Notes under the pieces: generated by a model
What the model was told of the DNA's origin: nothing
The model's input: only the letters and a program-made list of their open reading frames with translations
Database searches by the model: none
In this document: one piece after another, positions 10,345-21,432 of the stretch
How positions within the stretch are numbered: the stretch's first letter is position 1
Layout of the letters: each line of letters opens with the position of its first letter
Assembly (NCBI RefSeq): GCF_963678635.1
Contig: NC_087068.1
Span: forward strand, 37,521,436 to 37,585,435
Direction: 5' to 3'
Length of the DNA: 64,000 bases
Origin: Symsagittifera roscoffensis
Lineage: Eukaryota; Xenacoelomorpha; Acoela; Convolutidae
Position numbers and translations under genes: made by a program

Positions 10345-13300
10345 CTATTTAATTTGAGCACTGTCGATGATACAAACTTCTTTGAGCCATTTGTTCCACT
10401 CCTCCGAGTTCTGAAGAGCACCTTGATTTCCCACAACACAGAGACCTTTTTTCGCTCTGGTCAGCAAAACATTAAGGCGATTTCGATCTCCACTGAAACC
10501 CAAATTCAACCCGGTACGAACTGTAGATACAATTATAACGTCATTCTCGCGCCCTTGAAATGAGTCGACCGAGTTAATTTCGGGCAAATTTGTCGGGAAT
10601 TTCTCAAAGTCAGCTTTCGGATAGTCGATTCGTAAGTTCTTAATAACTTTCGTAAATATCTCGCGCGATTTGTAAACTTGTCCGCTGTATAATGTTATAA
10701 TGCCAACCTTTTGATAACACTTGACAGTTCCGCTAAGAATGAGCTGTACCCAAATATTGGCCAAGACAATCGCTTCTCGCTCGTTATACCAAGAAGTACC
10801 CTGTCTATTTTCTTGGCCGTCAGCGACATTTACGAAACAAAGAGGTTCTTTTAATTTTGAATTCATTTCAGAACTTGGCCACCAAATTAGCTCCGAGATT
10901 TTTTGCGCAGGGTTTTGATCCAAAAATTCGCCAAGTTTCAGCAAGCGCTTGTTTTCAAACCCTTGTGGAGTTTTCAGCTTCGAATCATAGAATTCTTTGC
11001 TGGGGAAAGCCGCTAACTTAGGATGCATTCTATGTTGTGTGTCTAAAAACGCAACTGGAAATACTTCGGGCATCGCGTAAAATTTGTGGAAAAAAGTGTC
11101 GTGTTGTCTCAGTTCCTGTGAAGAGTTTTCATCTTCATTCAAATTTTCAGCCGTTTTTAGTTTCGAGTCTGCGTTTTGATTGGCAGGTCCAAGTTGATTT
11201 GGGTCGCCAATTAGCACAAAGTGCGAACAGCCATGTTGCAATGCACAAAGCGTAGTCCCTTCTCGGCTTAACGTTGCTTCGTCTATAATGACGAAATCAA
11301 ATTTGAGGTTGTTTAAAAGCGGGTCGCCTGCTCCTGCGCAAGTTGTGAAAACTACAACAGATTCGTCTAAAATTTCTTTAACAATTTTCTTCTGCTTATT
11401 CGTTAAATAATTGGTTTCTCGTGAAGTGATTCTTTCTTCAGATCTTTCGACGAGTTTTGATTCGAGTGAAAACTTATTGACTAGATCGATGTTTTCGGCA
11501 TCTAAACCGCGGTGCGAATCTTTCTCTTCGCGCGATTTGAGTCTTAAGATTTGAACTTCTGGTTCAATCTGAGCTTCATTATGGCAAGTTTCATAGAATT
11601 TCAAAACCAAGTTGTCAACCGCAAGATTAGTTTCAGCGCAGACTAGAACTTTCTGGAAATCGAAATTTGCTAAAACATCTCGAACTATGGCACAAGCTGT
11701 GGTTGATTTCCCAGTGCCGGGCGGGCCATGAATTAATGAAACCCTATTCTCTCTTGCTATTTTTACCGCCAATTTCTGGCTTTCGTTCAAATCTTTCGCA
11801 AATGCACCCTCAACTCCAAGATGCGATGTTTTCAAAGCAGGTATCTTTTCTTTCATAGCTTCTTGATCGTCTGAGCAAACTATGAAAGGAACAAGTGAAT
11901 CGTCAAATTGCTTTGTAAACTTCTTTTCTGTTTTGTTTTCAGAATTTTCTGTTGTTTCTTCGTTTTCTTGGGTAACTTCGGCAACTGGAGCGGTTTCTTT
12001 TGACAAATCATTTTCATTTTTGGTACACATTAGTGTTTTCAAAGCATCCATCACTCGCGAAAACGTCACTACATTAGCCTGGACCAGAGTAAGACGCCAT
12101 TTCACTCCAATATCATCGCCTTCAACACACTTCTGCATAATTCTACAGCACAGATTCTTTTCCGGTCTTTTATTGGTTGATGTTTTGAAATTATCAGTCG
12201 GTGAGACTATTTCGACTGTGACATAGAATGGAACACGCTGAAATTTGGTAACTCTTCCTAAACATGCAATACCTTCAGAGCAGGATTCTTGGTTCACTGC
12301 TCTTTCATCTCTCGAAGGCGGGGCAACTCCTGATTTCTCTATTTCTGATGCCTCGGAAAGGCTAGGATAATCAGCATTGTTCATGTCAAAACCATTTTTG
12401 AAGTCACCAGTACCGCCGCTGTTTGACTCAATTTCGCCGTCGTTTTCATGTTCAGACCAACAAAATTTCAGCCCTTTTTTCTTCCACACATGCTGAGGCC
12501 TTTGGTGATTCTTTTTATCAATTTTTCTGTCCGATTTGTCAATTTGAACCATCACGTATTTTCCCATCCACTGTCTTGGCCACATTAAACTCATGTCATC
12601 GAGCTTGTAAAAAGTAACTTCGTTTTTTTCGACATTTTTGCTACCATTCGGAGCACCCGTCTTTTCTCTAGAGTCATTAATATTGGCAGCAGAATTATTT
12701 GATGTAGTTCTACAAGCTTGGATTTTAAGACTCCCGATTGATTCTGAATTATCTCGTTTTAGCACTGAATTTTGAATCACTCCCGTTTTGGCATTTATTG
12801 CGAAATTTAACTGCTTTCGTTTTTCTGAGAACTCCTCACCAAGAGATGCATATTCGCGCTTTATCATTCGAAAGACATAAGCGTCCCGTTTAGACGTCTC
12901 AATCAAGTTCAAGTCTAAAATTGTGTTCAGCCTCATTGAAACTTTGCTTGCATCAAGAGAAAAATCGCACGCGATCAGTTTCCAGTCCGAGCAGAATCGC
13001 CATAAATGGTTAACCGGCGATTTTATATGTCCTATGTTTAATTTGTTCTGACTTTCCTCCACAATTCTTCCGAGCACATAGTTCGTAAGTTCTAAAAAAC
13101 CAAGTCCACTCACAATGCGAATAATTTTTACGAGCACTGTGAAATCAAGCGCAAAATTTTCTTTAAATTTGTCCAAAATGTTCTGCAGCTTTTGTTCTAC
13201 CCGCCAGCATAGGGATTTCGTCTTTAATTCAAAACTTACAGTTTCGAAAAAGTTAAATAGGTTGTCCACGTCTGCCACCTTTCGAACATCATCAGGACTT

Positions 13301-16300
13301 GCGGATCCAAAGAGACTGTCTAACTTGCTTTCGAGTAAGATTTTCTCAAACTCTTTATAGTTCACATTCATATCGTCCACAAAACATTCAAAAGATGAAG
13401 TTTCGGATTTCATTTCGTTGATTGATTTTTCTATCCTATATTCGTTGATGTCGAAATACGAAACAGCAGGCCTGCAATTTGAACTAAAATTCTTATCTTT
13501 TCGGTTGAAAACAAAAGTCTCTATGGCAGTTACGGGAACTTTTCGGACCAAAGGGTGTCTCGTATTTGACCTATTAATAACAGGAAAACTGGTCAGGTCA
13601 ACTGAAATACTGTGCATTTGGCCTAAATCGTCATCTTGTTTTTGTCCCTTTATCTTGCTTCGCCTGTTAGATGGAACAGGCTGTTCTCTCATTTTGAACT
13701 GAAGAAATGTCCCTTGTTTAGATCCGCGATAAAGTTGCAATACATTGTTCTCGAAATCAACTTTGAAGTTCAACTTAGCTTCCGTCATTTGGTATCGATC
13801 TGCATAATTGAACCCACCGGAGTAAAAATAACACGATACTTCGGTACCCAATTCTGAAAGCAGTTTGTCCTTGATTGAAATTTTCCCGCCAATTTGATGC
13901 TGCAAGATCCTAAGGTTTGAGTTTCGTTGAAATCGCAGCACAAAACATACATCATCGGGAAGTTGGAGAGCGATTAGAACGTCGGAAAACCCGTCAACTG
14001 CTCGGACGACCAGTTCCTGTAGTTTTATTTCAGTTTGCCAATTTTCTCCGCTTGTCCAGTGAAAATAAAGTTCCCATGGAAACGCATTTTCGTTGTGAAA
14101 GTTGAACTTTTCAGTGAAACTTGTCAACATTTGTTCGGATGTGAGAATTCTCGATTTCCAGGGCAGAGAGTTCATGACAAAATGAATAGGAAATTTGAAT
14201 TCGCTGATAGCTCTTCCTTTTTCATACGAGCGAAAAAGGCCGAAATTGATAGCCTCAGCAAATGAACTCTTCGAGAAAAATTCGAATGCAAACTTTTCTG
14301 CATTTTCAGTAGAATCGTTTTTTACAAACAAATAATCCATGACTAGGCAAAATTTTTCGAATTCGGTTAAGTTGGAGTTTCGGTCCGAAATAAATCCAAG
14401 GAGAAACTCTTCGGACAAATCCTTCAAATCACCTAACATGACCTTAGAATTTTCTAGCGAAAAATGATACCCGATAGAAGACATTTCCTGCCAAACAAAC
14501 CTTTCGTCTACAGCCTCATCATCGTGTAGTTCTAAATTCTCGTGGATGTTGATTTTTTCCCCTGATTTAGCCGAATCAACCGCTCGAGCAAATAGCTGAC
14601 CTAATTGTGCACATTCATCGGACCCCGCGCCTTTTCTGTCAGCCCATTTATCAAAGAGCGAACTAATTCTTCCCACTTTTTTCTGAGCCACATTCTGAAT
14701 TGAAAAATATTTCACCATTTCTTGAACATCTTTTTGAAGTCCTTCTTGTTCACTTAAAGCGTTAGTCTGTAAGTCCTGCCTAGAAGTGGTTGCCTCGTAC
14801 GCAGGATATCCATAGGGTTCCACAATTTTTGGAGGTATCAGATATGGGTCCCAGCATACAAAATACTCATCACCATCCAAATCACTTCCGGCGATTTCGA
14901 CCGAATGAGGCCTTGGACCGACAACAGGGTAAACAATACAATCTACTAACAGGTCATATCGCTCCAAGTCCGGATATGACACAGCATGCAACACTCTCAC
15001 GTCTCCCTGCAGGTAGGCGGGATTTTTCGAGACGACGACATCACCCACGATGGTTTCCGGTTTGCCGTTGACAGTTACTCGAACAAAACACTCGCCGTAT
15101 TTCAAATTGAATGTTTTCTGACCGAGTTGTGTTGGTTCGCATATTCCGAAAAGGGTTCGAGATTCGGGAATCAGTAGCTTCAGTTTCTCCGCTTTCTTCC
15201 CAAATTTGGAGTTATCAACTGATTCTGTAGCGCCAGGAACCTTGAGATTCGGAGCGTCTACTTTGTCTTTGCGACCTTGAGAAACGATTCTTCGCTGAAC
15301 GTCTTTCAGCTGTTTTTCAATGAAGGTCCATACTTCGTTTAAACTGCAATCTTTGTCATCGTTATCATCTTTTGCCAGACTTGATTGCTCCTTTTGCTTT
15401 CGATACCAAATCAGCAGTTCGGCTAAATGGAACTTTTTCTGCCATTGAAGGACGACTAAGGCGTCTTCAAGATTCGAAGTCATGTTTTTGACTCTTTTGA
15501 GATGATCTTCCTGTTTGCGCAGAAAAACGTTGTCTGGAACCCCAAGAGAGGATAAGAGTCGAATGAACTGGCGGTTCAAATGACCGAACGTATAAGGCTT
15601 CGAGTAATCGCACACGCAAATGAACGGAAACGAACTAGTTTCAAACTTTCTCATCGAAGGTCGAATTTTAAGGACTTTAACCGCGTCATCTGCACGAGCT
15701 TCAGCGTCCGATTCCCAATTCGTTCGACTACCTCGAACGAATAAGGACCCTAGATTTTTATCCAGGGCCAAAACGCCTTTGCACCCTTGAAACCTGATCT
15801 GTAGAACCGATGGGCAGTTCGTTTTATTGTAACATGAATGCAAAGTTGAAGCACCGACGTCGAACACTTTCGTCTGCAAGTGTTTCAACATTCTTTTTTC
15901 GAGTTGGAATTCGCTCGATTTCTTCAAATCCTCTTTCTCTTGCCTGTAGACGTCCTTGAAAACGTCCCTTGCTAATTCTAAAGCTATTGCCCCGCAGCCG
16001 TCTGTGAAGTTCAATTCATTTCTTTCAATATCATCTTCGCTTAAAACTTGATCGTCTCTGATTTTGATGCCAGTTTTCTTGACATTTGAAAGCAGGAGTG
16101 AAAACCTCGCTATTCGTTTTGCGACAGTTTTCAGTTTGGAGAAATTTCCGTTTTCGTTCCTTATTTTCTCAGCATGCAAATTATCACCCCTAATGAGGTA
16201 GCACTTTCGCTCTTTCAAACCACCCGAGCTGCAACCCAGAAACGAGAAAATCTCGCCGTTTATTTTCACCCCCTTTTGTAGAATAAACTCGACCTTTACT

Positions 16301-17292
16301 GGCTCAACTGATATGTCAAATTGGACCAAAAACAGATCTCCAACACCATATTTATCAACAATCCTATTCACTTTTCCAGGGTCCAAAGTGGTCCACGACT
16401 GTTTTATAATATTCGGTAAAATCGTTATCATCGGGAGTTGAATTTTGTGGACTTCTTTATCCGATTTTTGGTCGCTTGGCTTGGGAAGGTAGAAATGCCG
16501 ATGAAACTGTTTTACCTCTTTTTCCAAAATCTCCGATTGCCCTTTTTTGTCCAATTTGGGATGTGTCAATTTTTCGTTGAGTGCCAATCGTCCAAAAGGG
16601 TTCTCAGAAACTCCGCTAAGCAAATCCTGCACAAGTTTGACACGATGCGACAATTCTTTGCTTTTCAAAGCCACAAAGGGTACTTCGAATAGTATCAAAA
16701 CACTTTCGTACAACTCTGTAAATTCATTTACTTCATTAGAGGTCATGCTTTTGCGGGTTCCATCGTTTACCAAGGCGTCTTTACCCGTTCCATTCCAACC
16801 CCAAGGGTGAACTAGTACAATAAGAGACCTCCGGTACCGTTCAAGTGCAGTTAGCATAGTATCAATGGAAACGCCATCATTATTGCAGAACGGAGATAAG
16901 ATCTCAACTTTTAAGTTTTTTAAGGGAGAGTTGGGCATGAACTTGAGAGATTTGAGGCTATTAAAAACACGTTGATTGAACTTATCTTGGAAGAACGTAA
17001 GTCCGTAAATAATTGCGTCCAGAAAACATCGATCCGAAAAAAGTTTCTGCCTCGCTTCGATTTCTGATTCCCGTCGTAACTGCTCTTGGATTACAAGAGA
17101 TTGAAAACTCCAGAAAAGATTTTGATTTGAGGTCAGTTCTACACCAGATTTGCCTTTGTCTTTCAGAAGTTTCCGGGCAACTTCGTAAATTCTTTTGGGT
17201 TGAACTTTCCTTTTGGGTTCTTGCTTAACCAATTCGTTAATGATCGTCGTCTTTCCAACTCCGCCGCAGCCAACAACATATAAATGTACCAT
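10345..17292 (-). CDS. RNA-dependent RNA polymerase fused to a UPF1-like SF1 helicase, with N-terminal P-loop NTPase
   Basis: A 2315-residue intronless ORF. Residues 1-230 form a P-loop NTPase (GCGGVGKTT at 8-16, later LFSDRCFLDAIIYG), resembling the AAA_28/NadR/TTD14 nucleotide-kinase group. Residues about 290-1000 are an RdRP of the eukaryotic RNA-silencing type. The catalytic loop reads GSDLDGDEY, with DLDGD at 804-808, preceded by GDVVVSKNPAYLQGDVRVL (750-768). Residues about 1830-2300 are an SF1 UPF1-like helicase: Walker A GPPGTGKST (1856-1864), Walker B DEAT (2004-2007), GDPNQLGP, QHRMHP, VDSFQGRE (2242-2249) and LTRAKKG (2277-2283). All catalytic motifs look intact. Residues 1000-1830 are unassigned. 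The start is the first ATG: an in-frame TAA lies 16 codons upstream. Inferred role: copying template RNA into dsRNA or antisense small RNA, with the helicase unwinding the template. The unbroken frame suggests a functional gene or a very recent copy. Confidence 0.93.
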   Translation of the reverse strand: MVHLYVVGCGGVGKTTIINELVKQEPKRKVQPKRIYEVARKLLKDKGKSGVELTSNQNLFWSFQSLVIQEQLRRESEIEARQKLFSDRCFLDAIIYGLTFFQDKFNQRVFNSLKSLKFMPNSPLKNLKVEILSPFCNNDGVSIDTMLTALERYRRSLIVLVHPWGWNGTGKDALVNDGTRKSMTSNEVNEFTELYESVLILFEVPFVALKSKELSHRVKLVQDLLSGVSENPFGRLALNEKLTHPKLDKKGQSEILEKEVKQFHRHFYLPKPSDQKSDKEVHKIQLPMITILPNIIKQSWTTLDPGKVNRIVDKYGVGDLFLVQFDISVEPVKVEFILQKGVKINGEIFSFLGCSSGGLKERKCYLIRGDNLHAEKIRNENGNFSKLKTVAKRIARFSLLLSNVKKTGIKIRDDQVLSEDDIERNELNFTDGCGAIALELARDVFKDVYRQEKEDLKKSSEFQLEKRMLKHLQTKVFDVGASTLHSCYNKTNCPSVLQIRFQGCKGVLALDKNLGSLFVRGSRTNWESDAEARADDAVKVLKIRPSMRKFETSSFPFICVCDYSKPYTFGHLNRQFIRLLSSLGVPDNVFLRKQEDHLKRVKNMTSNLEDALVVLQWQKKFHLAELLIWYRKQKEQSSLAKDDNDDKDCSLNEVWTFIEKQLKDVQRRIVSQGRKDKVDAPNLKVPGATESVDNSKFGKKAEKLKLLIPESRTLFGICEPTQLGQKTFNLKYGECFVRVTVNGKPETIVGDVVVSKNPAYLQGDVRVLHAVSYPDLERYDLLVDCIVYPVVGPRPHSVEIAGSDLDGDEYFVCWDPYLIPPKIVEPYGYPAYEATTSRQDLQTNALSEQEGLQKDVQEMVKYFSIQNVAQKKVGRISSLFDKWADRKGAGSDECAQLGQLFARAVDSAKSGEKINIHENLELHDDEAVDERFVWQEMSSIGYHFSLENSKVMLGDLKDLSEEFLLGFISDRNSNLTEFEKFCLVMDYLFVKNDSTENAEKFAFEFFSKSSFAEAINFGLFRSYEKGRAISEFKFPIHFVMNSLPWKSRILTSEQMLTSFTEKFNFHNENAFPWELYFHWTSGENWQTEIKLQELVVRAVDGFSDVLIALQLPDDVCFVLRFQRNSNLRILQHQIGGKISIKDKLLSELGTEVSCYFYSGGFNYADRYQMTEAKLNFKVDFENNVLQLYRGSKQGTFLQFKMREQPVPSNRRSKIKGQKQDDDLGQMHSISVDLTSFPVINRSNTRHPLVRKVPVTAIETFVFNRKDKNFSSNCRPAVSYFDINEYRIEKSINEMKSETSSFECFVDDMNVNYKEFEKILLESKLDSLFGSASPDDVRKVADVDNLFNFFETVSFELKTKSLCWRVEQKLQNILDKFKENFALDFTVLVKIIRIVSGLGFLELTNYVLGRIVEESQNKLNIGHIKSPVNHLWRFCSDWKLIACDFSLDASKVSMRLNTILDLNLIETSKRDAYVFRMIKREYASLGEEFSEKRKQLNFAINAKTGVIQNSVLKRDNSESIGSLKIQACRTTSNNSAANINDSREKTGAPNGSKNVEKNEVTFYKLDDMSLMWPRQWMGKYVMVQIDKSDRKIDKKNHQRPQHVWKKKGLKFCWSEHENDGEIESNSGGTGDFKNGFDMNNADYPSLSEASEIEKSGVAPPSRDERAVNQESCSEGIACLGRVTKFQRVPFYVTVEIVSPTDNFKTSTNKRPEKNLCCRIMQKCVEGDDIGVKWRLTLVQANVVTFSRVMDALKTLMCTKNENDLSKETAPVAEVTQENEETTENSENKTEKKFTKQFDDSLVPFIVCSDDQEAMKEKIPALKTSHLGVEGAFAKDLNESQKLAVKIARENRVSLIHGPPGTGKSTTACAIVRDVLANFDFQKVLVCAETNLAVDNLVLKFYETCHNEAQIEPEVQILRLKSREEKDSHRGLDAENIDLVNKFSLESKLVERSEERITSRETNYLTNKQKKIVKEILDESVVVFTTCAGAGDPLLNNLKFDFVIIDEATLSREGTTLCALQHGCSHFVLIGDPNQLGPANQNADSKLKTAENLNEDENSSQELRQHDTFFHKFYAMPEVFPVAFLDTQHRMHPKLAAFPSKEFYDSKLKTPQGFENKRLLKLGEFLDQNPAQKISELIWWPSSEMNSKLKEPLCFVNVADGQENRQGTSWYNEREAIVLANIWVQLILSGTVKCYQKVGIITLYSGQVYKSREIFTKVIKNLRIDYPKADFEKFPTNLPEINSVDSFQGRENDVIIVSTVRTGLNLGFSGDRNRLNVLLTRAKKGLCVVGNQGALQNSEEWNKWLKEVCIIDSAQIK

Positions 17293-17975
17293 TTCGCGCT
17301 TAAAGTCTTCGATTAAACTGACAATTTTTAAATTACTTTAACTTTTCTTTCAAATTTTAATATAAATCAACTTTTTTTCGGCAAGTTAAAACATTTAAAT
17401 AATAATTTTCAAATCGAGCTTCTTACAATTGATTTTTTGATTTGTTTAACCTGCGGAATTTTTTCAAGTCTATCCCCAAGTCTAATAAAGTTGAACTGAG
17501 ATGATAAATTTTGATAAATTTGAACGAGATGGTAAATTTTGGTAAAAGAAGAAATGTCAAATCATTTGATTTTAGGTTATTATTTGATTTTATAAGTTGA
17601 AGTTACAGTTAGAGTTATAAATTTGTGTTGATTTTCTGAGAAATACATGAGAGCATATTTGAATCGTACCAGTTTCAAGTATTTCAATATTTAAAGTTAC
17701 ATTTTTATTGATGTTTCCCATTTTTTTAACAAAAATTCTTAGCACATGTTATGTGATTTTATGTTTTGATCGCAAATAGATATGACAAACTTATGTCGAC
17801 ATTTGTTTTTTCGAGTAATTATGTCGCACCGAGTTTTAGTAATCTATTTTTAATAATGACGAGCATGCCGTCACTTTATTTTTGGTACTTCAGCATATCT
17901 CAGAAATCGTGTATAAGATACCAACCAAATGCTTTTCATGGCTCAAACCAAAACCATACACGGTACTGACAAGCT

Positions 17976-18195
17976 GGTTACATGTCAGTATTTAGACAAC
18001 CGCGTATTCAGACTGGTCAGTATTTAGACAAATACTGTTTCAACCAATCAGAATCGAGACAAAGAAGAAATTAAAAAGTAATTATGATTTATTTTGGATT
18101 ATTTATGTCTTTTCTCGATTTTGATTGGTTCATACAGTATTTGTCTAAATACTGACGAGTATGAATACGCGGCTGTCTAAATAGTGGCTGCACTC
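17976..18195. mobile_element. Palindromic (foldback or MULE-like) MITE, copy 1
   Basis: An imperfect palindrome at 17,986-18,186 has arms of roughly 90 bp, each carrying TATTTAGACA twice and CCGCGTATTCA. The element is flanked by a perfect 10-bp direct repeat, CTGACAAGCT (17,966-17,975 and 18,196-18,205). Long arms with a 9-10-bp target duplication are typical of Mutator-like elements. The outermost 10 bp of the arms match poorly, so the exact ends are uncertain. No coding sequence. Confidence 0.7.
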
Positions 18196-20808
18196 CTGAC
18201 AAGCTCTTTATATAAAACGGCGGACTGATATTACGAGTATATTTAAACAAAACAGAGAAAAATATTACGCAGAGGCGAAGTACAGCTTCAATAGAGGTGC
18301 TAGTTAAATGGGACGAAAACACAATAAGATGACAAATGCCATTAAAACGACAACTGAGATTTAAACTGTTTATACTTATTCCGGATCAACCGTACAATTC
18401 GCTTTAGGGGATCGACCGTACAATTCGCCCCCAAATCGATTTATTGGGGAGAAAAGTTGGATTTTTCATAAGCTAACTTTGAGTGTGCCTAGATTCGCTC
18501 CAAATTATCCGTATCACTAAAAACAAATTGTAGTAAAACATTAATCTAGGTAATTAGCAGCATGAAAATACAATCCCCCATAGAAAATGTAAAAAAAAAA
18601 AACAATTTTATTTGCGGGTTTGTATGAAATGTATATTTTAAACACTTATTTTTTAAAGTTAATCCATGCTTGGGAAGAGCATTCTTCGGTGGGTCACTTA
18701 GTGGGCAGATTGTACGGTTGATCTTTACCCCTGTATAGCTTAGGTAATAGTATAAACTCATTTTTTTCCAACCTAAGTCGCAAATATTGTTGCGATGCAA
18801 TTGTCGCGACGAAATGCGTTCATTTTGAAAGTGTCATTTTGATCCAGCTATTAAGTACAGCCAATGCTAAAGATATTAACACAGACTATTATATGACAAA
18901 TTGCACTTTAGCTTCAAGGTATCATGGATTTCTAGGGTAGACATAGGGAAGGAGACCCGCAACAAAATAAGAGGGTCGAACCTGGTCAGCGTCGGATGTT
19001 TCTTTTTCGTATACTAGCTTTTTCGTATACTAGAACTTTTTCGTATACTAGCTTAAATGCTTCCGCTCTATAAATTGAGGCACGTTAGTTGGCAATTTTT
19101 TTTTCAAATTGACTGGTACTGCTAATGTGTCATAATTGGCTAGCGTCACTTAGAAATTTTGTAGACTCATAATTGGCGTGCGTCACTTAAGAAATTTTGT
19201 AGACTCAAAGTTTGGCTCATTCAGTTTTTCCCAGAAGCGTTATCGGTCATATTTTTGATTGTGTATGCGAAACGCAACTTCGCCTCTGTGTTTATTCCGC
19301 CCAAAAATCAAAACAATTTTGCTTCAACCTGATCGGCTAGAATTAGCCAGTCAAATATGAGCATCATCGCAAAATATTTCGTTTACAATTGTAACTCGAC
19401 TAATAAATAAGCCGAATTGGTCAAAAAAGAGATTGTTTGGTAACCTGGTCAGATTAATTTCAAGCAAGCTGCAGAGTTCAGCGTGCTAGAAAAGTTAAAC
19501 AATTGGGCGGAATAAAAAAAAGACCCAAATATTGTATTAAAAGATAAAGAATAGAAAATTAGGCCGAAAAAATGACTTAAAAATGTCGTCAAAAACCATA
19601 TTACAAAAATTTCAAATCATTGTCTGATCATAGGTTTATCAACAGCCTTAGAATCAACGAGCTATTGACTAAAGAATCGAAAAAAATATTGGTCAACCCT
19701 CGTTGAGTCGAAAATGTCATACAAAAAATTCAAGCTACAAAATTATTTTAACCAAAATTTTTACGACCCATCACCCTCAAACATGCAAAAAGTATTTTAA
19801 AAGTTTAGCCCGAGAAACTACGCAACATAAGTTAACAAAGCCGATATAACAACAGCCGATCTTGAATAACAAAAAAATAAATTATTCAAAATTAGAGTTG
19901 AACAGGTAAATTTACTAACCACATCAACTTGCAATTATAGTATTAGGAGCCCGTCTAAGAGCATCAACTTGACTTCTTTAGATTTTGTCCACTTGATTGA
20001 GGATGAAATGATTTCAATCGGAAATTGGGCTTCACCCAAAACCTTAGTGGCTTTTCTAAGAAAATACGGAAGAGTGAAATAGTTAGTGAATTTTTTTTAG
20101 AAATCGGAATTTTCCCCAGAACAAACTATTTTCAACCCAATTTAGGGCGTAGCCGCTTATGTGCGGACGCTTTACACAACCTGAGGCTTCGATTAAACGC
20201 TTAATATCAGATTCCGCTGTTTTTTTTCGAGGAAATTCAAAAAAAAAACGATGAAAAAATCAAAAATCTGAATTTACCGAGGGCCACAACTTTTTTTGTC
20301 GAAAATTTTTGTCGTAGCCTCTTAATCAAGGCAATTTCTCACAACTAATTCTTTTGATTGAACCAAAAATCTCAGATTAGGGAGGGCAGTTTACGAGACA
20401 AGACTAAAAAGCTTCAAATAACAGCTAAGGTCAAAAAATCACAGCTATGACTTTTATGAGGACGATAATCGTTTTGGTAATCAACTGCAGCTCGCGTAGC
20501 ATCAGACCCTCGTTTCGTCAACAGGTTAAAAAAAACTGAAAACTAAGCTTCCCGCAACCTTTTCTCTTCATTGAACCGAAAATCTCAGATTTGGTAGGTT
20601 AGTTTTCGAGAAAATTCAAATAAGTTTCAAAAAGCTGTCAAAAAACCAACTATTTGACCTTCCCGACGACGGCCATTATTTTGTAAAAAAAAACAATTGG
20701 CACAGAAGCGAAGCTTCACTTTGAAAATACTAGCGAGAACATGACAAAAAGCAGCTCTATAAAGCGAAATAAGAAAAATTAGAAATGAGCCTCGAAGTAG
20801 TAAACATT

Positions 20809-20881
20809 CAGCTACGTGTGAGATTCGAACCTGCGACCTAGAGATTAAGAGTCTCATACAACAACCACTCAACCGCGGACA
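20809..20881 (-). repeat. tRNA-Lys-derived SINE head or tRNA pseudogene, copy 1
   Basis: On the minus strand there is an A-box-like GGTTGAGTGG, then the anticodon arm TGAGACTCTTAATCTC with CTT in the loop, then a B box GGTTCGAATCT. The anticodon arm is that of tRNA-Lys(CTT). The acceptor stem cannot pair and the T stem is broken, so it is not a working tRNA. It fits a SINE 5' region. Confidence 0.72.
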
Positions 20882-21432
20882 CTTAATAGGTGAGAAACCA
20901 TAGCCACAAAAATAGCAGAGAAAGATGCTATGTAATTTCCAAGGCTACAGTGAACTTTTCAAATAAATGAACACTTTTAATGAACACTATTTGCAAGCTG
21001 GGAAATCTGAAAATTATATTCCACTTCGAAACTAGAAGTCGATCACTTTTTTTGAGACTTTATAAGGAATTCGCCGTCCTTTTGACAAAGGAAATGAGCT
21101 GAACTGGAGCTGAAAAAATCATAAGTCAAAACGCGAAAAAGTAAATTTGAGCCTGAAGATTTTTCCTGAAAAAAACCATGAAAAATCATTAGCACCTATA
21201 CAAGAAACTGAACTATGTTCATCGAGTCCTGATGAAAGAAAATTTTTCCTGTGAAATATTTGGCATATTTTTTGCATAAGCATTTGTTTTCCCTTCGAAA
21301 TTACTCAAATAAAATAAAAAAATTTCAAACTCAGACTTGGTTAACTTACAAACTACTGCTTTCAACTTAGTAAAAAAAAATTAACATGCTCAATTTCGTA
21401 ATTAAAGCTACCATCATTTCGTAGTAATTAGC

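Noticed and set aside
20809-20881. Functional tRNA-Lys gene
   Set aside because: No acceptor-stem pairing and a mismatched T stem. It is better explained as a SINE head or pseudogene.
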